In this document: piece by piece, positions 17,091 to 25,957 of the stretch | Layout of the letters: every line of letters starts with the position of its first letter | How positions within the stretch are numbered: the stretch's first letter is position 1 | Origin: CAZFYZ01 sp964523735 | Lineage (GTDB): Bacteria > Armatimonadota > UBA5829 | Assembly (NCBI GenBank): GCA_964523735.1 | Contig: CAZFYZ010000011.1 | Coordinates: forward strand, 1 to 53,046 | Direction: 5' to 3' | DNA: 53,046 nt | The notes under the pieces: generated by a model | Seen by the model: the letters and a program-made list of their open reading frames with translations, nothing else | What the model was told of the DNA's origin: nothing | Databases searched by the model: none | Translations under genes and position numbers: made by a program

Positions 17091-17945
17091 ATGAAGGCTA
17101 CTGGACAGAGCGATCTCTGCACAATACTGGTAAACAGCACCGACAGCTTCCAGGATTGCTGGGTGCCTTTCTTCACTCTCTTTCGAGAGTACTGGCCTGA
17201 CTGTCCATATCGTGTAGTCCTGAACACAGAGGTCAAAGACTTTAGCTTCCCTGGGATCGACATTACTGCGTCCAAGGTTTGCGAGGGCAGCACGTCCGAC
17301 AAGCCGATGCCTTGGGGGCGGTGTCTGCGGCAGTGCCTGGATATGATCGATACCGAGATCATTCTGTATATGCAAGAGGACTACTTCCTGAAAGCAGCAG
17401 TGGATTCGCAACAGGTTGATGAGTTAGTCCGCCTGATGTCTGATCGCAGTTGGACCCATCAAACATGCGGCCACATAGGACTGACCCATTTCGGTAGCTG
17501 GAGCCCATTTCACCTTACAGAGTATCCACTGCTCTGGGAGATCGATCAGCACGCAGCCTATCGTGTTAGCCTGCAGGCAGGCCTGTGGAAGAAGTCCAGT
17601 CTGCGGACGTATGTTAGGGGTGGTGATACGCCGTGGGAATTCGAACATATAGGATCGATCCGAGCCCAACGGGTGCGCGAAAGGTTTCTGACCGTGAGTA
17701 GGCACGTGATCAGTCCAGAGGGCAGGCAGATCATCCCTTACACACATACCGGCATCATACGTGGGAAGTGGAACAGAGACGCCGTAGAGGATCTGTTTGC
17801 CAGACATGAGATCGATGTGGATTTCTCCACCCGTGGATTCTTCGTCCCTGACGTTCCCAGGCCGAAAGGAAGCCTCGGCAGGAGGGTAAGTAACAAGATC
17901 CGGGGTGTGGTTTGTGATGCCATAGACAGCCTTAGGTCACGCTGA
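17091..17945 (+). CDS. Uncharacterised polysaccharide-locus protein, glycosyltransferase-like
   Basis: About 284 residues from ATG 17091; ATG 17067 in frame is an alternative and neither has a strong ribosome binding site. I cannot assign a named family with certainty. It opens with LCTILVNSTDSFQDCWVPFF and a short beta-alpha pattern like a nucleotide-sugar fold, then IILYMQEDYFL, an acidic motif where GT-A enzymes carry DxD, and WGRCLRQCLD before it. No signal peptide or membrane helix. Similar MQEDYF-type proteins occur as hypotheticals in O-antigen clusters, which suggests a transferase. Its 3' end overlaps the converging wzy-like gene by nine bases. Confidence 0.6.
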   Translation: MKATGQSDLCTILVNSTDSFQDCWVPFFTLFREYWPDCPYRVVLNTEVKDFSFPGIDITASKVCEGSTSDKPMPWGRCLRQCLDMIDTEIILYMQEDYFLKAAVDSQQVDELVRLMSDRSWTHQTCGHIGLTHFGSWSPFHLTEYPLLWEIDQHAAYRVSLQAGLWKKSSLRTYVRGGDTPWEFEHIGSIRAQRVRERFLTVSRHVISPEGRQIIPYTHTGIIRGKWNRDAVEDLFARHEIDVDFSTRGFFVPDVPRPKGSLGRRVSNKIRGVVCDAIDSLRSR

Positions 17946-19415
17946 TGCTTCCTCTTTGCGCGCAAAGAGCTCTGCTTTTCTCGCCATGGCATACAGTGTG
18001 AAGATGATGGCATACATATACGGATGCAGGCCAAACTCATCCGTTGCCATTGTGAAGAGAACTCCGATGGTGAATGCGATGGCGAGGGCTGCAAAGTCAC
18101 TGCCATCGACATCCTCTTTTCGCAGTATTCTCCTGTCGTACGCCAAGCGTCGCAGGAACAACAAGTAGACCATCAGGTATAGGAACAACCCGACAGCTCC
18201 GAGCTCGGTAAGCATCAGGAAATACTCGCTGTGTGGCCTCCCCCAGTAGACGACCGCACCAGAAGGGGTCTTTCTCGCCGAGTGTTCGTGGCTGGAGACG
18301 TATGTCTGCACGAAGTCGAGGTAATTGTCCCTGCCGACTCCGAACAGGGGGTATTGCCTGAACATATTGAGACTGGTCTGGCTTGTGGCCAACCGTGCGC
18401 CATAACCCGTCTGCATTCTGTCTCGGACGTTTCTATTGGCCAAAGATAGTGGCGCAGCTATCAATACGGCTGCTGCCAGTATTGCCAACCCTACAGCATA
18501 GACGCGCTTTGTGTAGGCTGAAAGCAGCAACATCAGTAACATACCTAGAGCAAACGCGATGTACGGTGCCCGGGAGAACCCGTAGTACAAACCGACGATG
18601 TTCACGATAGCGGCTGCGACCAATGCGAGCCTTGACAGCCAGCGGGTATGCCATCTGAAGAGATGCAGGCATAGCAGAATCGACAGCGAGAGCATATTGC
18701 CATACACATAGTAGTGCCCCGTCGGTCCCGTTGACCTCATGCCACCGTAAAGGTCCTTATCGCCGCCCATTATACCAGCAAGCCACATCTTGCCGACGAT
18801 CTGCTCGTAGATTCCCATCAGGGCAAAGCTTGTGCCGGTTGCAACAATGACAATCATGAACCAAAGGATGTGCTTGCGCTCCCTGATCGCCATTGACGCG
18901 ATCAGGTAGATACACAGCGGCGTAAGCAACAGGGTGGTGCCAAAGCCAGTGATGCCTGCTCCGCTGAAGTCTTTCCTGATCAGGTATCCGTAGATGCAGA
19001 ACACTGCAAGGAGGACTTCGGCAGCTGAGACTCTTCGGACTGTATCCTTTCTTGCCGTTGCCCGCAGCAACAACACAAATAGCAGTAGACCAGGCATTAC
19101 GAGGTCAAAGTTGTATCTGCGAGGGAGAATGCCACCAAAGAGAGTCAGGTACTTTGTCAGGAAGAACCAGATCGCGTATCCCCAGAACGGATACGTTACC
19201 GTGATTACGAAGATGGAGATGGCAGCTAGAGCTATGATCGCCAAAATGTACTGGTCTGCGACAATGAGGCGGCCAAGCTGATACTCCGCGGCAACGAATA
19301 CACATATGCCCAGTACAACGGCCGCCGCAAAAACGAGCTTCCTCCACATCGGTGCGAGGCTGCTTCTTACAACGCGCAGTTGGGCAATGACACGGGATGA
19401 GTCCATTATCGACAT
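17937..19415 (-). CDS. O-antigen ligase/polymerase family membrane protein
   Basis: 492 residues with about 11 membrane helices and a large periplasmic loop in the second half. The loop (GYGARLATSQTSLNMFRQYPLFGVGRDN, then RPHSEYFLMLTELGAVGLFLYL) matches the Wzy_C/O-antigen ligase pattern, with the conserved His followed by a Glu-rich helix. Family members either polymerise repeat units or ligate glycan to lipid A-core; sequence alone does not separate these. With an ABC exporter nearby, ligation is the more natural role. It is transcribed toward the preceding gene and overlaps its end. Confidence 0.88.
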   Translation of the reverse strand: MSIMDSSRVIAQLRVVRSSLAPMWRKLVFAAAVVLGICVFVAAEYQLGRLIVADQYILAIIALAAISIFVITVTYPFWGYAIWFFLTKYLTLFGGILPRRYNFDLVMPGLLLFVLLLRATARKDTVRRVSAAEVLLAVFCIYGYLIRKDFSGAGITGFGTTLLLTPLCIYLIASMAIRERKHILWFMIVIVATGTSFALMGIYEQIVGKMWLAGIMGGDKDLYGGMRSTGPTGHYYVYGNMLSLSILLCLHLFRWHTRWLSRLALVAAAIVNIVGLYYGFSRAPYIAFALGMLLMLLLSAYTKRVYAVGLAILAAAVLIAAPLSLANRNVRDRMQTGYGARLATSQTSLNMFRQYPLFGVGRDNYLDFVQTYVSSHEHSARKTPSGAVVYWGRPHSEYFLMLTELGAVGLFLYLMVYLLFLRRLAYDRRILRKEDVDGSDFAALAIAFTIGVLFTMATDEFGLHPYMYAIIFTLYAMARKAELFARKEEASA

Positions 19416-19578
19416 GTGCTACTTCGGCTCCTGATACAGGGAGTCAGTCACCAACGTAGAGAATACGCGACTGTCTAGCCTGTTTGTGCCTGATTCGCTG
19501 GCTTGTTCCGCATTTCCTTCTGATCACACTCGATCTGCCAGTCCACGATGCATTCACAAGGAGTGTTCACAGAGTGAT

Positions 19579-19608
19579 TTGCCAACGAGGAATAACAAGT
19601 AGTACAAT
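19579..19608 (+). promoter_or_regulatory. Sigma-70-type promoter
   Basis: TTGCCA and TACAAT are 18 bases apart, about 80 bases before the TTG start at 19688. It lies in the divergent gap between the wzy-like gene and the downstream glycosyltransferase run and could drive the 19688-23535 genes. Confidence 0.5.
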
Positions 19609-19687
19609 CGGGGCATATGGTTCAGAACTGTAGGTAGGTCTGGCGCTGCAATCTGTTCCTTGTTAGTAAGAAGGGTCACAAGAAGAA

Positions 19688-20749
19688 TTGGCTGACAACG
19701 TACGCATAACGTTCGGGATGATTGTCCTGAACGGTGAACCGTTCACGCGCTACAATCTCCGCTCGCTCTACCCGTTCGCCCATCAGATAATCGTGGTGGA
19801 AGGCGCTTGTCCAGCCGCACGAGGCATCTCGGCGCCGGATGGACATTCGCTCGATGGCACGCTTGATCTGCTGAGGCGGTTTCAGGTCGAGGAAGACCCA
19901 GAGAACAAACTGACCATCGTCACGGCAGAGGACGAAGGGCATCCGGACGGATTCTGGACCGAGAAGGATGAGATGTCCCAGGCCTACGCAAAGAGGGCCA
20001 CAGGCAACTATCTATGGCAAGTCGACTCGGATGAGTTCTACAAAGAAGAGGATGTGCGCACTGTCATAGACATGCTCGAAGCAGACCCGGAGATCACTGC
20101 GGTGAGCTTCAGGCAGATCACTTTCTGGGGGGACCTTAGCTACGCGGTTGATAGCTACTACCTGAGGAATGGGGCTGATGTCTATCATCGGCTCTTCAGA
20201 TGGGACGACGGCTATACTTATGAGCGCCACAGACCGCCTACGGTGACAAACGATAGGGGCGTCGATCTACGAACAATAAAGCACGTACGAGCCGATGTGC
20301 TTTCTGCGAAGGGCATACTCTTGTACCACTACTCTCTTCTCTTTCCAGCACAGGTTCTCAACAAGTCCGACTACTATTCAGCGGTCAAGTGGGCTGACAG
20401 GAGCAGGGCGAGGGTCTGGGCGGATCAGGTCTATGATGATCTGAAGCATCCGTTCAGAGTACACAATGTGTACGAATATGTGAGCTGGCTCGTCAGATAC
20501 GACGGTGTCCACCCCAAGCAGGTATTGAACCTGAAAGATGACATTGAGCGCGGGCTGGTGTATTGCCGTCTGAGGGATTGCTCTGATATCGAGGCTGTGC
20601 TATCCTCTCCAGTCTACCGTATCTTGAGGTCCGTGCTCATCGCATTCAACCCGATCTACCGACGAATTTACCCCAAGCTGGACAAGTATAGCTACTTCCT
20701 GAGGAGGAAGCTTGCAGCGTGGCGTGGTCGGGGAGCTACTGGGTCATAG
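19688..20749 (+). CDS. Glycosyltransferase, GT2-like
   Basis: 353 residues from TTG 19688, the only sensible start for the N-terminal strand VRITFGMIVLNGEPFTRYNL. GT-A-like features are HQIIVVEGACP, DGHSLDGTLDLL and the metal-binding DSDEFY. A KDEMSQAYAKRATGNYLWQVDSDE order is typical of GT2-related transferases that act on distal residues. The C-terminal 50 residues are basic and aromatic, as in membrane-associated enzymes. First gene of a three-transferase run (13 bases to the next start). Confidence 0.8.
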   Translation: MADNVRITFGMIVLNGEPFTRYNLRSLYPFAHQIIVVEGACPAARGISAPDGHSLDGTLDLLRRFQVEEDPENKLTIVTAEDEGHPDGFWTEKDEMSQAYAKRATGNYLWQVDSDEFYKEEDVRTVIDMLEADPEITAVSFRQITFWGDLSYAVDSYYLRNGADVYHRLFRWDDGYTYERHRPPTVTNDRGVDLRTIKHVRADVLSAKGILLYHYSLLFPAQVLNKSDYYSAVKWADRSRARVWADQVYDDLKHPFRVHNVYEYVSWLVRYDGVHPKQVLNLKDDIERGLVYCRLRDCSDIEAVLSSPVYRILRSVLIAFNPIYRRIYPKLDKYSYFLRRKLAAWRGRGATGS

Positions 20750-20762
20750 AGGTCGACTCGCA

Positions 20763-22034
20763 ATGTCTCTCAAAGTTCTATGGCTCTGCAATGTGCCACT
20801 ACCTGAGATTGCTGCAGATATCGGCATTCCGAAGCCCAATATCGGCGGCTGGCTTGAGGGCATGGCTGAGGCGATCAAAGACGTCGTCGATCTGACAGTT
20901 GTGTTTCCCAGAAAGGCGCCTTGCACTGTCTCCGGACAGGTGAACCAATTCTCGTACATCGGCGTGCCCCGGCGGCTCAAGCAATACTCATACGATACTC
21001 GCACGGAGGCGGATCTCCGAGGAATCCTCAGCACATCCAACCCCGATATCGTGCATATTCACGGCAGCGAATGGCCGCACTGTCTGGCAATGGTGAACGC
21101 GGCTTCGACCACAGGGCACCTTGAGAGAACAGTCGTGTCCGTACAAGGGCTGTCCTCGGTCTACCACCGACACTACATGGGGCATCTTCCACCCCGGGAG
21201 TGCTATGCGTTCACGCTGAAGGATCTTGTCAGGAGGAACTCTCTGGCTGGTCAACAGCGGCGTTTCGCTGCGGCAGGACGATTTGAAGTCGAGGCACTAA
21301 AGAGGGCGAGGCACGTAATCGGTCGCACAACCTGGGACAGGGCGTGCACGCATCAGATCAACCCGGAGATAAACTACCACTTCTGCAATGAGAACCTCCG
21401 GAAAGTGTTCTATCAGCACAAGTGGGAACTGGGTGGTTGCGAGCCCCACACAATATTCACCAGCCAGGCTCTGCTACCTCTGAAAGGTTTTCACCTATTG
21501 GCTGAAGCACTTGCCCTCGTGATCCAGAGTTTCCCGGACGCGCGTCTTGTTGTCGCGGGCAATAGCGGCTCAATACGAGGATCTCGTCTCAAGAGGAGGC
21601 TCTGGAGCTTCCATTACCCGCGGTACATCGATGAACTCGTCGACCGGTTGGGAATACGCGAGAGGATCACTTACACAGGGCCGTTGGGCGCTTCGGAAAT
21701 GTGTGAAGCATACCTGAGATCGCACGTGTTTGTGATGCCATCTTCGATTGAGAACTCGAGTAACTCGCTTGCTGAGGCAATGCTTCTGGGTGTACCGTGC
21801 GTGGCGTCATATGTCGGCGGGACAATGGATATGCTTGAGCACAAAAAGGAAGGCTTCCTATTCCAGTCGGATGCTCCCTACATGATGGCACACTACATTT
21901 GTGAATTACTGGGCAATGACGATCTTGCTCGAAGCATCTCTGCAAACGCCAGGAAGCATGCCCTCGTCACACACGACAGCAAAGCAAACGCTGCTGCTCT
22001 ATGCGACATATACAACAGTATCAGGGAATGTTGA
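20763..22034 (+). CDS. Glycosyltransferase family 4
   Basis: 423 residues from ATG 20763 (MSLKVLWLCN); the frame extends upstream only as a shadow of the previous gene. The N-terminal GT-B half has IGGWLEGMAEAI and NPDIVHIHGSEWP. The C-terminal donor half has ALLPLKGFHLLAEAL, ITYTGPLGASEMCEAYL, and FVMPSSIENSSNSLAEAMLLGVPCVAS with the conserved family-4 EX7E position. A polysaccharide sugar transferase of unknown linkage. A 124-base gap follows. Confidence 0.93.
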   Translation: MSLKVLWLCNVPLPEIAADIGIPKPNIGGWLEGMAEAIKDVVDLTVVFPRKAPCTVSGQVNQFSYIGVPRRLKQYSYDTRTEADLRGILSTSNPDIVHIHGSEWPHCLAMVNAASTTGHLERTVVSVQGLSSVYHRHYMGHLPPRECYAFTLKDLVRRNSLAGQQRRFAAAGRFEVEALKRARHVIGRTTWDRACTHQINPEINYHFCNENLRKVFYQHKWELGGCEPHTIFTSQALLPLKGFHLLAEALALVIQSFPDARLVVAGNSGSIRGSRLKRRLWSFHYPRYIDELVDRLGIRERITYTGPLGASEMCEAYLRSHVFVMPSSIENSSNSLAEAMLLGVPCVASYVGGTMDMLEHKKEGFLFQSDAPYMMAHYICELLGNDDLARSISANARKHALVTHDSKANAAALCDIYNSIREC

Positions 22035-22158
22035 CCATACATCTGACGACTCTGAGGAGATCGAGAGGATCGCGGCGATACTCCTCCCGTACAGCTCACA
22101 GCGTGGTCTAGCTTGTCAGATGGAGCAGACCCATCCGATATGGTGGTAATGGACGGCA

Positions 22159-23535
22159 ATGGACACTCAAAGCGAATACCCCAGGGTGCTTATCTGTACG
22201 CTCACTCGCGTGAACGAGCAGGATACGCTCAACAACAATCTGCTGCTGCGCAGTCTGTTCGGCGACTGGCCAAGAGACCGAATCGCCCAGATACACAGCG
22301 GGGAGAGCCGCGAGAATCCGGGGCTCTGTGATATGAACTTCTGTCTCACGGAGGAGGACAGACGTTTTGGCTCGCTGAAGGCGTGGCTCAAGCGAAGCTT
22401 CAAGAGGATCTCCAACACTACCGTAACGAAGGGGCACGGTGAGACGAAGCCAGTCTGCCAGCCTTCTCGTGCCAAGGGTCTGACAGGCCGACTGGGCGAC
22501 TTCCTGACGGAGTCAGGACTGGCTGAGGTTATCTTCCGTGTTCGACCGTCGAAAGCTATGCTGGACTGGATCCGCGATTTCCGTCCCGATGTCATCTTTG
22601 CCCAAGGCTACAATCTATCGTTCACCTGGTTGCCGGTACAGTTGAAGAATCTGCTTGGAGTGCCCATCGCGTTCTTTACGTCTGACGACTGGCCCTCCTA
22701 TCTATACTCTGACAAAGCAGGATTGCTGCGTATCACATCACCCCTTCTACGCCGTACGGTGGCGCAGGCAACCCGAGAGCTCATGGCAGAGACGGATTGT
22801 CCACTGGCGTTCAACCCTGCCATGGCGCGTGAATATCAGAATCGATATGGCAAGGAATTTGCCACGATTATGCACAGTGACGATCCGGACCGTTTCCGAA
22901 AAGCGGAGCCGATTCGGCTGTGTCCGGAAGAGGTGAAGTCAGTAGTCTTGGCCGGAGGGTTTGACAAGCATCGGTGGCCACTTCTTCTCGACATTGAGGA
23001 AGCGTGCCGTAAACTTGCTGATGAAGGCGTGCAGGTACGTGTGACTGTGCTGACCTCAGTCATTGCGTCGGAGGTCTATGAGAGATTGCAGGCGTGCAAG
23101 CACATTGAGGTGCGCAGTGACCCCGGGCACAGTATGTTGCCCTCATACCTTAAGGGGGCCGATGTTCTACTGGTGGCTGAGGCTTTCGACGCTGAACAGG
23201 CTGAAGCCATAAGGTACTCAGTCTCGACAAAAGCCCACCTGTTCATGCTGGCACAACGACCCATCATTGTCTATGGGAGTCCCCTTACAGGACTCGTTCA
23301 GTACGCAGAGCAAGAGGGATGGGCGCACGTGGTGGATACTAGGAACACCTCTGTACTGAAGTCTGCCTTGGAGAGGCTGCTCACAGACAAGGAGTATGCT
23401 GCCCAGTTGGTCCGCACTGCCGACGAGGTATTCGAACGAAACCACGACAGCCGTGTTGTCAGAAAGCGGTTCCTCGAGGCGCTTCGTCCTAAGCAGAGTG
23501 ATCCTAGCACCACAGTCGGGAGTGCGCAGGACTAG
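22159..23535 (+). CDS. GT-B glycosyltransferase
   Basis: 458 residues from ATG 22159. The N-terminal half (FRPDVIFAQGYNLSF, then FFTSDDWPSYLY) resembles acceptor domains of family 4-like enzymes. The C-terminal half has VVLAGGFDKHRW, a VRVTVLTS strand, MLPSYLKGADVLLVAEAFD and SVSTKAHLFMLAQRPIIVYG, the last equivalent to the donor-site loop. The EX7E motif is not clean, so this is a divergent GT4-type protein. It sits last in the three-transferase run. About 200 bases without a gene follow. Confidence 0.82.
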   Translation: MDTQSEYPRVLICTLTRVNEQDTLNNNLLLRSLFGDWPRDRIAQIHSGESRENPGLCDMNFCLTEEDRRFGSLKAWLKRSFKRISNTTVTKGHGETKPVCQPSRAKGLTGRLGDFLTESGLAEVIFRVRPSKAMLDWIRDFRPDVIFAQGYNLSFTWLPVQLKNLLGVPIAFFTSDDWPSYLYSDKAGLLRITSPLLRRTVAQATRELMAETDCPLAFNPAMAREYQNRYGKEFATIMHSDDPDRFRKAEPIRLCPEEVKSVVLAGGFDKHRWPLLLDIEEACRKLADEGVQVRVTVLTSVIASEVYERLQACKHIEVRSDPGHSMLPSYLKGADVLLVAEAFDAEQAEAIRYSVSTKAHLFMLAQRPIIVYGSPLTGLVQYAEQEGWAHVVDTRNTSVLKSALERLLTDKEYAAQLVRTADEVFERNHDSRVVRKRFLEALRPKQSDPSTTVGSAQD

Positions 23536-23734
23536 GCACACATACCAGTCCGAAGCGAATCCAGCCGGTCCGACTCAGCAGTGCAGGCGCTTGCTTCTAG
23601 CTTCGGGCGGAGTCTATAGAGTTCATTTGTTGGAGTACCTAGTACGAGCAACCCAAGATAGGGAGAATCTGACAGCGGCCTGTGCGGTCGCTGTTTTCAA
23701 GCTTGACGTTCGGAACGGAGAAGGGAACTAACCA

Positions 23735-24757
23735 ATGTTCAAGAACAAGACACTTCTCATAACGGGCGGTACCGGCACCTTTGGCAACGCGGTACTGCGC
23801 CGCTTTCTGGAGACCAGCATCAGCGAGATCAGGGTCTTCTCGCGCGATGAGAAGAAGCAAGACGATATGCGCAAGGAATATTCGCATCCCAAACTGCGGT
23901 TCTACATCGGCGACGTTCGTGAAGAAGGCAGTCTGAGTGACGCGATGACCGGAGTCGACTTTGTCTTCCATGCTGCCGCCCTGAAACAGGTGCCCTCGTG
24001 TGAGTTCTTCCCTCTACAGGCTTTGCTGACCAATGCCTTGGGCACTGAGAACGTTCTCAACGCAGCGATGCGTAACGGGGTCAAGCGTGTGATAGTGCTC
24101 AGCACCGACAAGGCAGTCTATCCGATTAACGCAATGGGAATCTCTAAGGCAATGATGGAGAAACTGGCGGTCGCCAAATCGCGGGTTGCGGATCTGGACA
24201 CCGTGATATCGATCACCCGCTACGGCAACGTCATGGCCAGCCGTGGTTCCGTCATCCCGTTGTTCATCAAACAGATACAGGAAGGACAGGAGTTGACCGT
24301 CACGGACCCTCAGATGACGCGGTTCATGATGACCATTGAGGACGCAGTCGACCTTGTGCTATACGCATTCCAACACGGAAGCCCCGGCGATATATTTGTG
24401 CAGAAAGCACCCGCTTGTACAATAGAAGTGTTGGCTGCCGCACTGAATAAGGTTCTGGGGGCCAATAGTCCTCTGAGCATCATTGGCACCAGACACGGCG
24501 AGAAGCTGTATGAGACTCTGCTGACGCGCGAGGAGTTCGCCGTAGCCGAGGACATGGGTGGCTACTACAGGGTTAAGGCCGATAATCGTGATCTCAACTA
24601 CTCTGTCTACTTCAGTGAGGGAAGGCAAAAGGTTGGCGAGAGGGATGATTACAACTCGCACAATACCCGGAGACTAGACGTGGACGAGATGTGCGAGCTT
24701 CTCAAGAAACTCGAATGCGTGCAACGAGCGCTCTCCGGCGAGAAAGTAGAAGTCTAG
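23735..24757 (+). CDS. capE: UDP-N-acetylglucosamine 4,6-dehydratase (inverting, CapE type)
   Basis: First enzyme of the UDP-L-FucNAc pathway: dehydration of UDP-GlcNAc with C5 epimerisation. 340 residues with Rossmann motif GGTGTFGNA, HAAALKQVP, VLSTDKAVYPINAMGISKAMMEK (where this family carries Met in place of the SDR Tyr) and TRYGNVMASRGSVIP. The C-terminal EEFAVAEDMGGYYR and RRLDVDEM are CapE/WbjB-like. CapF and CapG homologues follow in order, which supports this over the FlaA1/PseB type. Purine-rich GGAGAAGGGA lies upstream of the ATG. Confidence 0.93.
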   Translation: MFKNKTLLITGGTGTFGNAVLRRFLETSISEIRVFSRDEKKQDDMRKEYSHPKLRFYIGDVREEGSLSDAMTGVDFVFHAAALKQVPSCEFFPLQALLTNALGTENVLNAAMRNGVKRVIVLSTDKAVYPINAMGISKAMMEKLAVAKSRVADLDTVISITRYGNVMASRGSVIPLFIKQIQEGQELTVTDPQMTRFMMTIEDAVDLVLYAFQHGSPGDIFVQKAPACTIEVLAAALNKVLGANSPLSIIGTRHGEKLYETLLTREEFAVAEDMGGYYRVKADNRDLNYSVYFSEGRQKVGERDDYNSHNTRRLDVDEMCELLKKLECVQRALSGEKVEV

Positions 24758-24783
24758 GCGTTGCTGCAAGAAGAGGGATGTAA

Positions 24784-25920
24784 GTGATTGTGCTAGTGAC
24801 TGGAGCCAAGGGATTTGTTGGCAGACACGTCTGTGCGGCACTCCATAGGTTGGAGAATACGCAGGTGTGCGAGTACGACTTGGATAGCAAGCCATCCGAT
24901 CTGCCTGGATATCTGCAGACAGCCGACGTGATTGTTCACTTGGCCGGTGTGAACCGTCCAGAGTCGCCAGAGGAATACGTGACGGGCAATGCCGGGTTCA
25001 CTGCTGATATCTGCAGACAGCTCATAGCCTTGGGCCGAAGTACGAAGATTCTGCTGTCCTCTTCCGTTCAAGCCGAACTGGACAACCCCTATGGTGCAAG
25101 CAAGCTGGCAGCGGAGGATGAACTCCGCCGGTACTCTGCTGAGACTGGAGCGGAGTGCGTCGTCTTCAGACTGAAGAATCTCTTCGGAAAGTGGTGTCGT
25201 CCCAACTACAACTCGGTCACTGCGACGTTCTGCCACAATGTGGCTCACAACCTGCCTCTGGAGATATCAGATCCGGCCAGGGAAATCGAGCTGACATACA
25301 TCGACGATGTCGTGGATGCTATCATCTCAGAGGTAGATGCCCCTCCGGCACCAGGCTTCCGGTTCTTTGATCCATTGCCGTCGCACCGGATCTCGTTGGG
25401 TCAGTTGGCAGCCACTGTGCAGTCGTTCCGCGAAGGTCGTTCAACACTAGTCTTGCCTGATGTTGCAGATCAGTTTGTCAGGCGGCTCTATGCGACCTAC
25501 TTGACGTATCTTAACGAATGCGACTTTGCCTACTCTCTCGATATCAGGTCGGACGACCGCGGCTGCCTCGCAGAGATCATCAAGTCGCCCGGTTTTGGGC
25601 AGATCTTCGTCTCCCACACCAAACCGGGAATCACCCGAGGCGACCACTATCATCACACTAAGACCGAGAAGTTCGTTGTGGTAGAAGGCCAGGGGGTCAT
25701 CCGGTTCCGGCATATCGATCGTGCCGAAGTGATAGAATATCCCGTCTCAGGCGAGGCTCTGCGGGTCGTGGACATACCACCGGGCTATACGCACTCCATA
25801 GAGAACGTCGGTGACACCGAGATGGTCACGCTGTTCTGGGCCAGCGAACCATTTGACCCTCAGCACCCGGACACTTACTATCAACCTGTCGTCTCGAGTG
25901 TGGTTGATCCTCAAAAGTGA
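24784..25920 (+). CDS. capF: CapF-type bifunctional epimerase/reductase
   Basis: Second step to UDP-L-FucNAc: C3 epimerisation and NADPH-dependent C4 reduction, giving UDP-6-deoxy-L-talosamine derivative. 378 residues in the CapF architecture. Residues about 1-245 are an SDR domain (VTGAKGFVGRHV; the active site is a shortened NPYGASKLAAED with Tyr and Lys). Residues about 255-378 are a cupin domain (RGDHYHHTKTEKFVVVEG), whose His cluster would bind zinc. The start is GTG 24784, 26 bases after capE. CapG follows 37 bases downstream. Confidence 0.94.
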   Translation: MIVLVTGAKGFVGRHVCAALHRLENTQVCEYDLDSKPSDLPGYLQTADVIVHLAGVNRPESPEEYVTGNAGFTADICRQLIALGRSTKILLSSSVQAELDNPYGASKLAAEDELRRYSAETGAECVVFRLKNLFGKWCRPNYNSVTATFCHNVAHNLPLEISDPAREIELTYIDDVVDAIISEVDAPPAPGFRFFDPLPSHRISLGQLAATVQSFREGRSTLVLPDVADQFVRRLYATYLTYLNECDFAYSLDIRSDDRGCLAEIIKSPGFGQIFVSHTKPGITRGDHYHHTKTEKFVVVEGQGVIRFRHIDRAEVIEYPVSGEALRVVDIPPGYTHSIENVGDTEMVTLFWASEPFDPQHPDTYYQPVVSSVVDPQK

Positions 25921-25957
25921 TGGTTAGGGAACAGATGAAAACAGGAGATCGGATATC

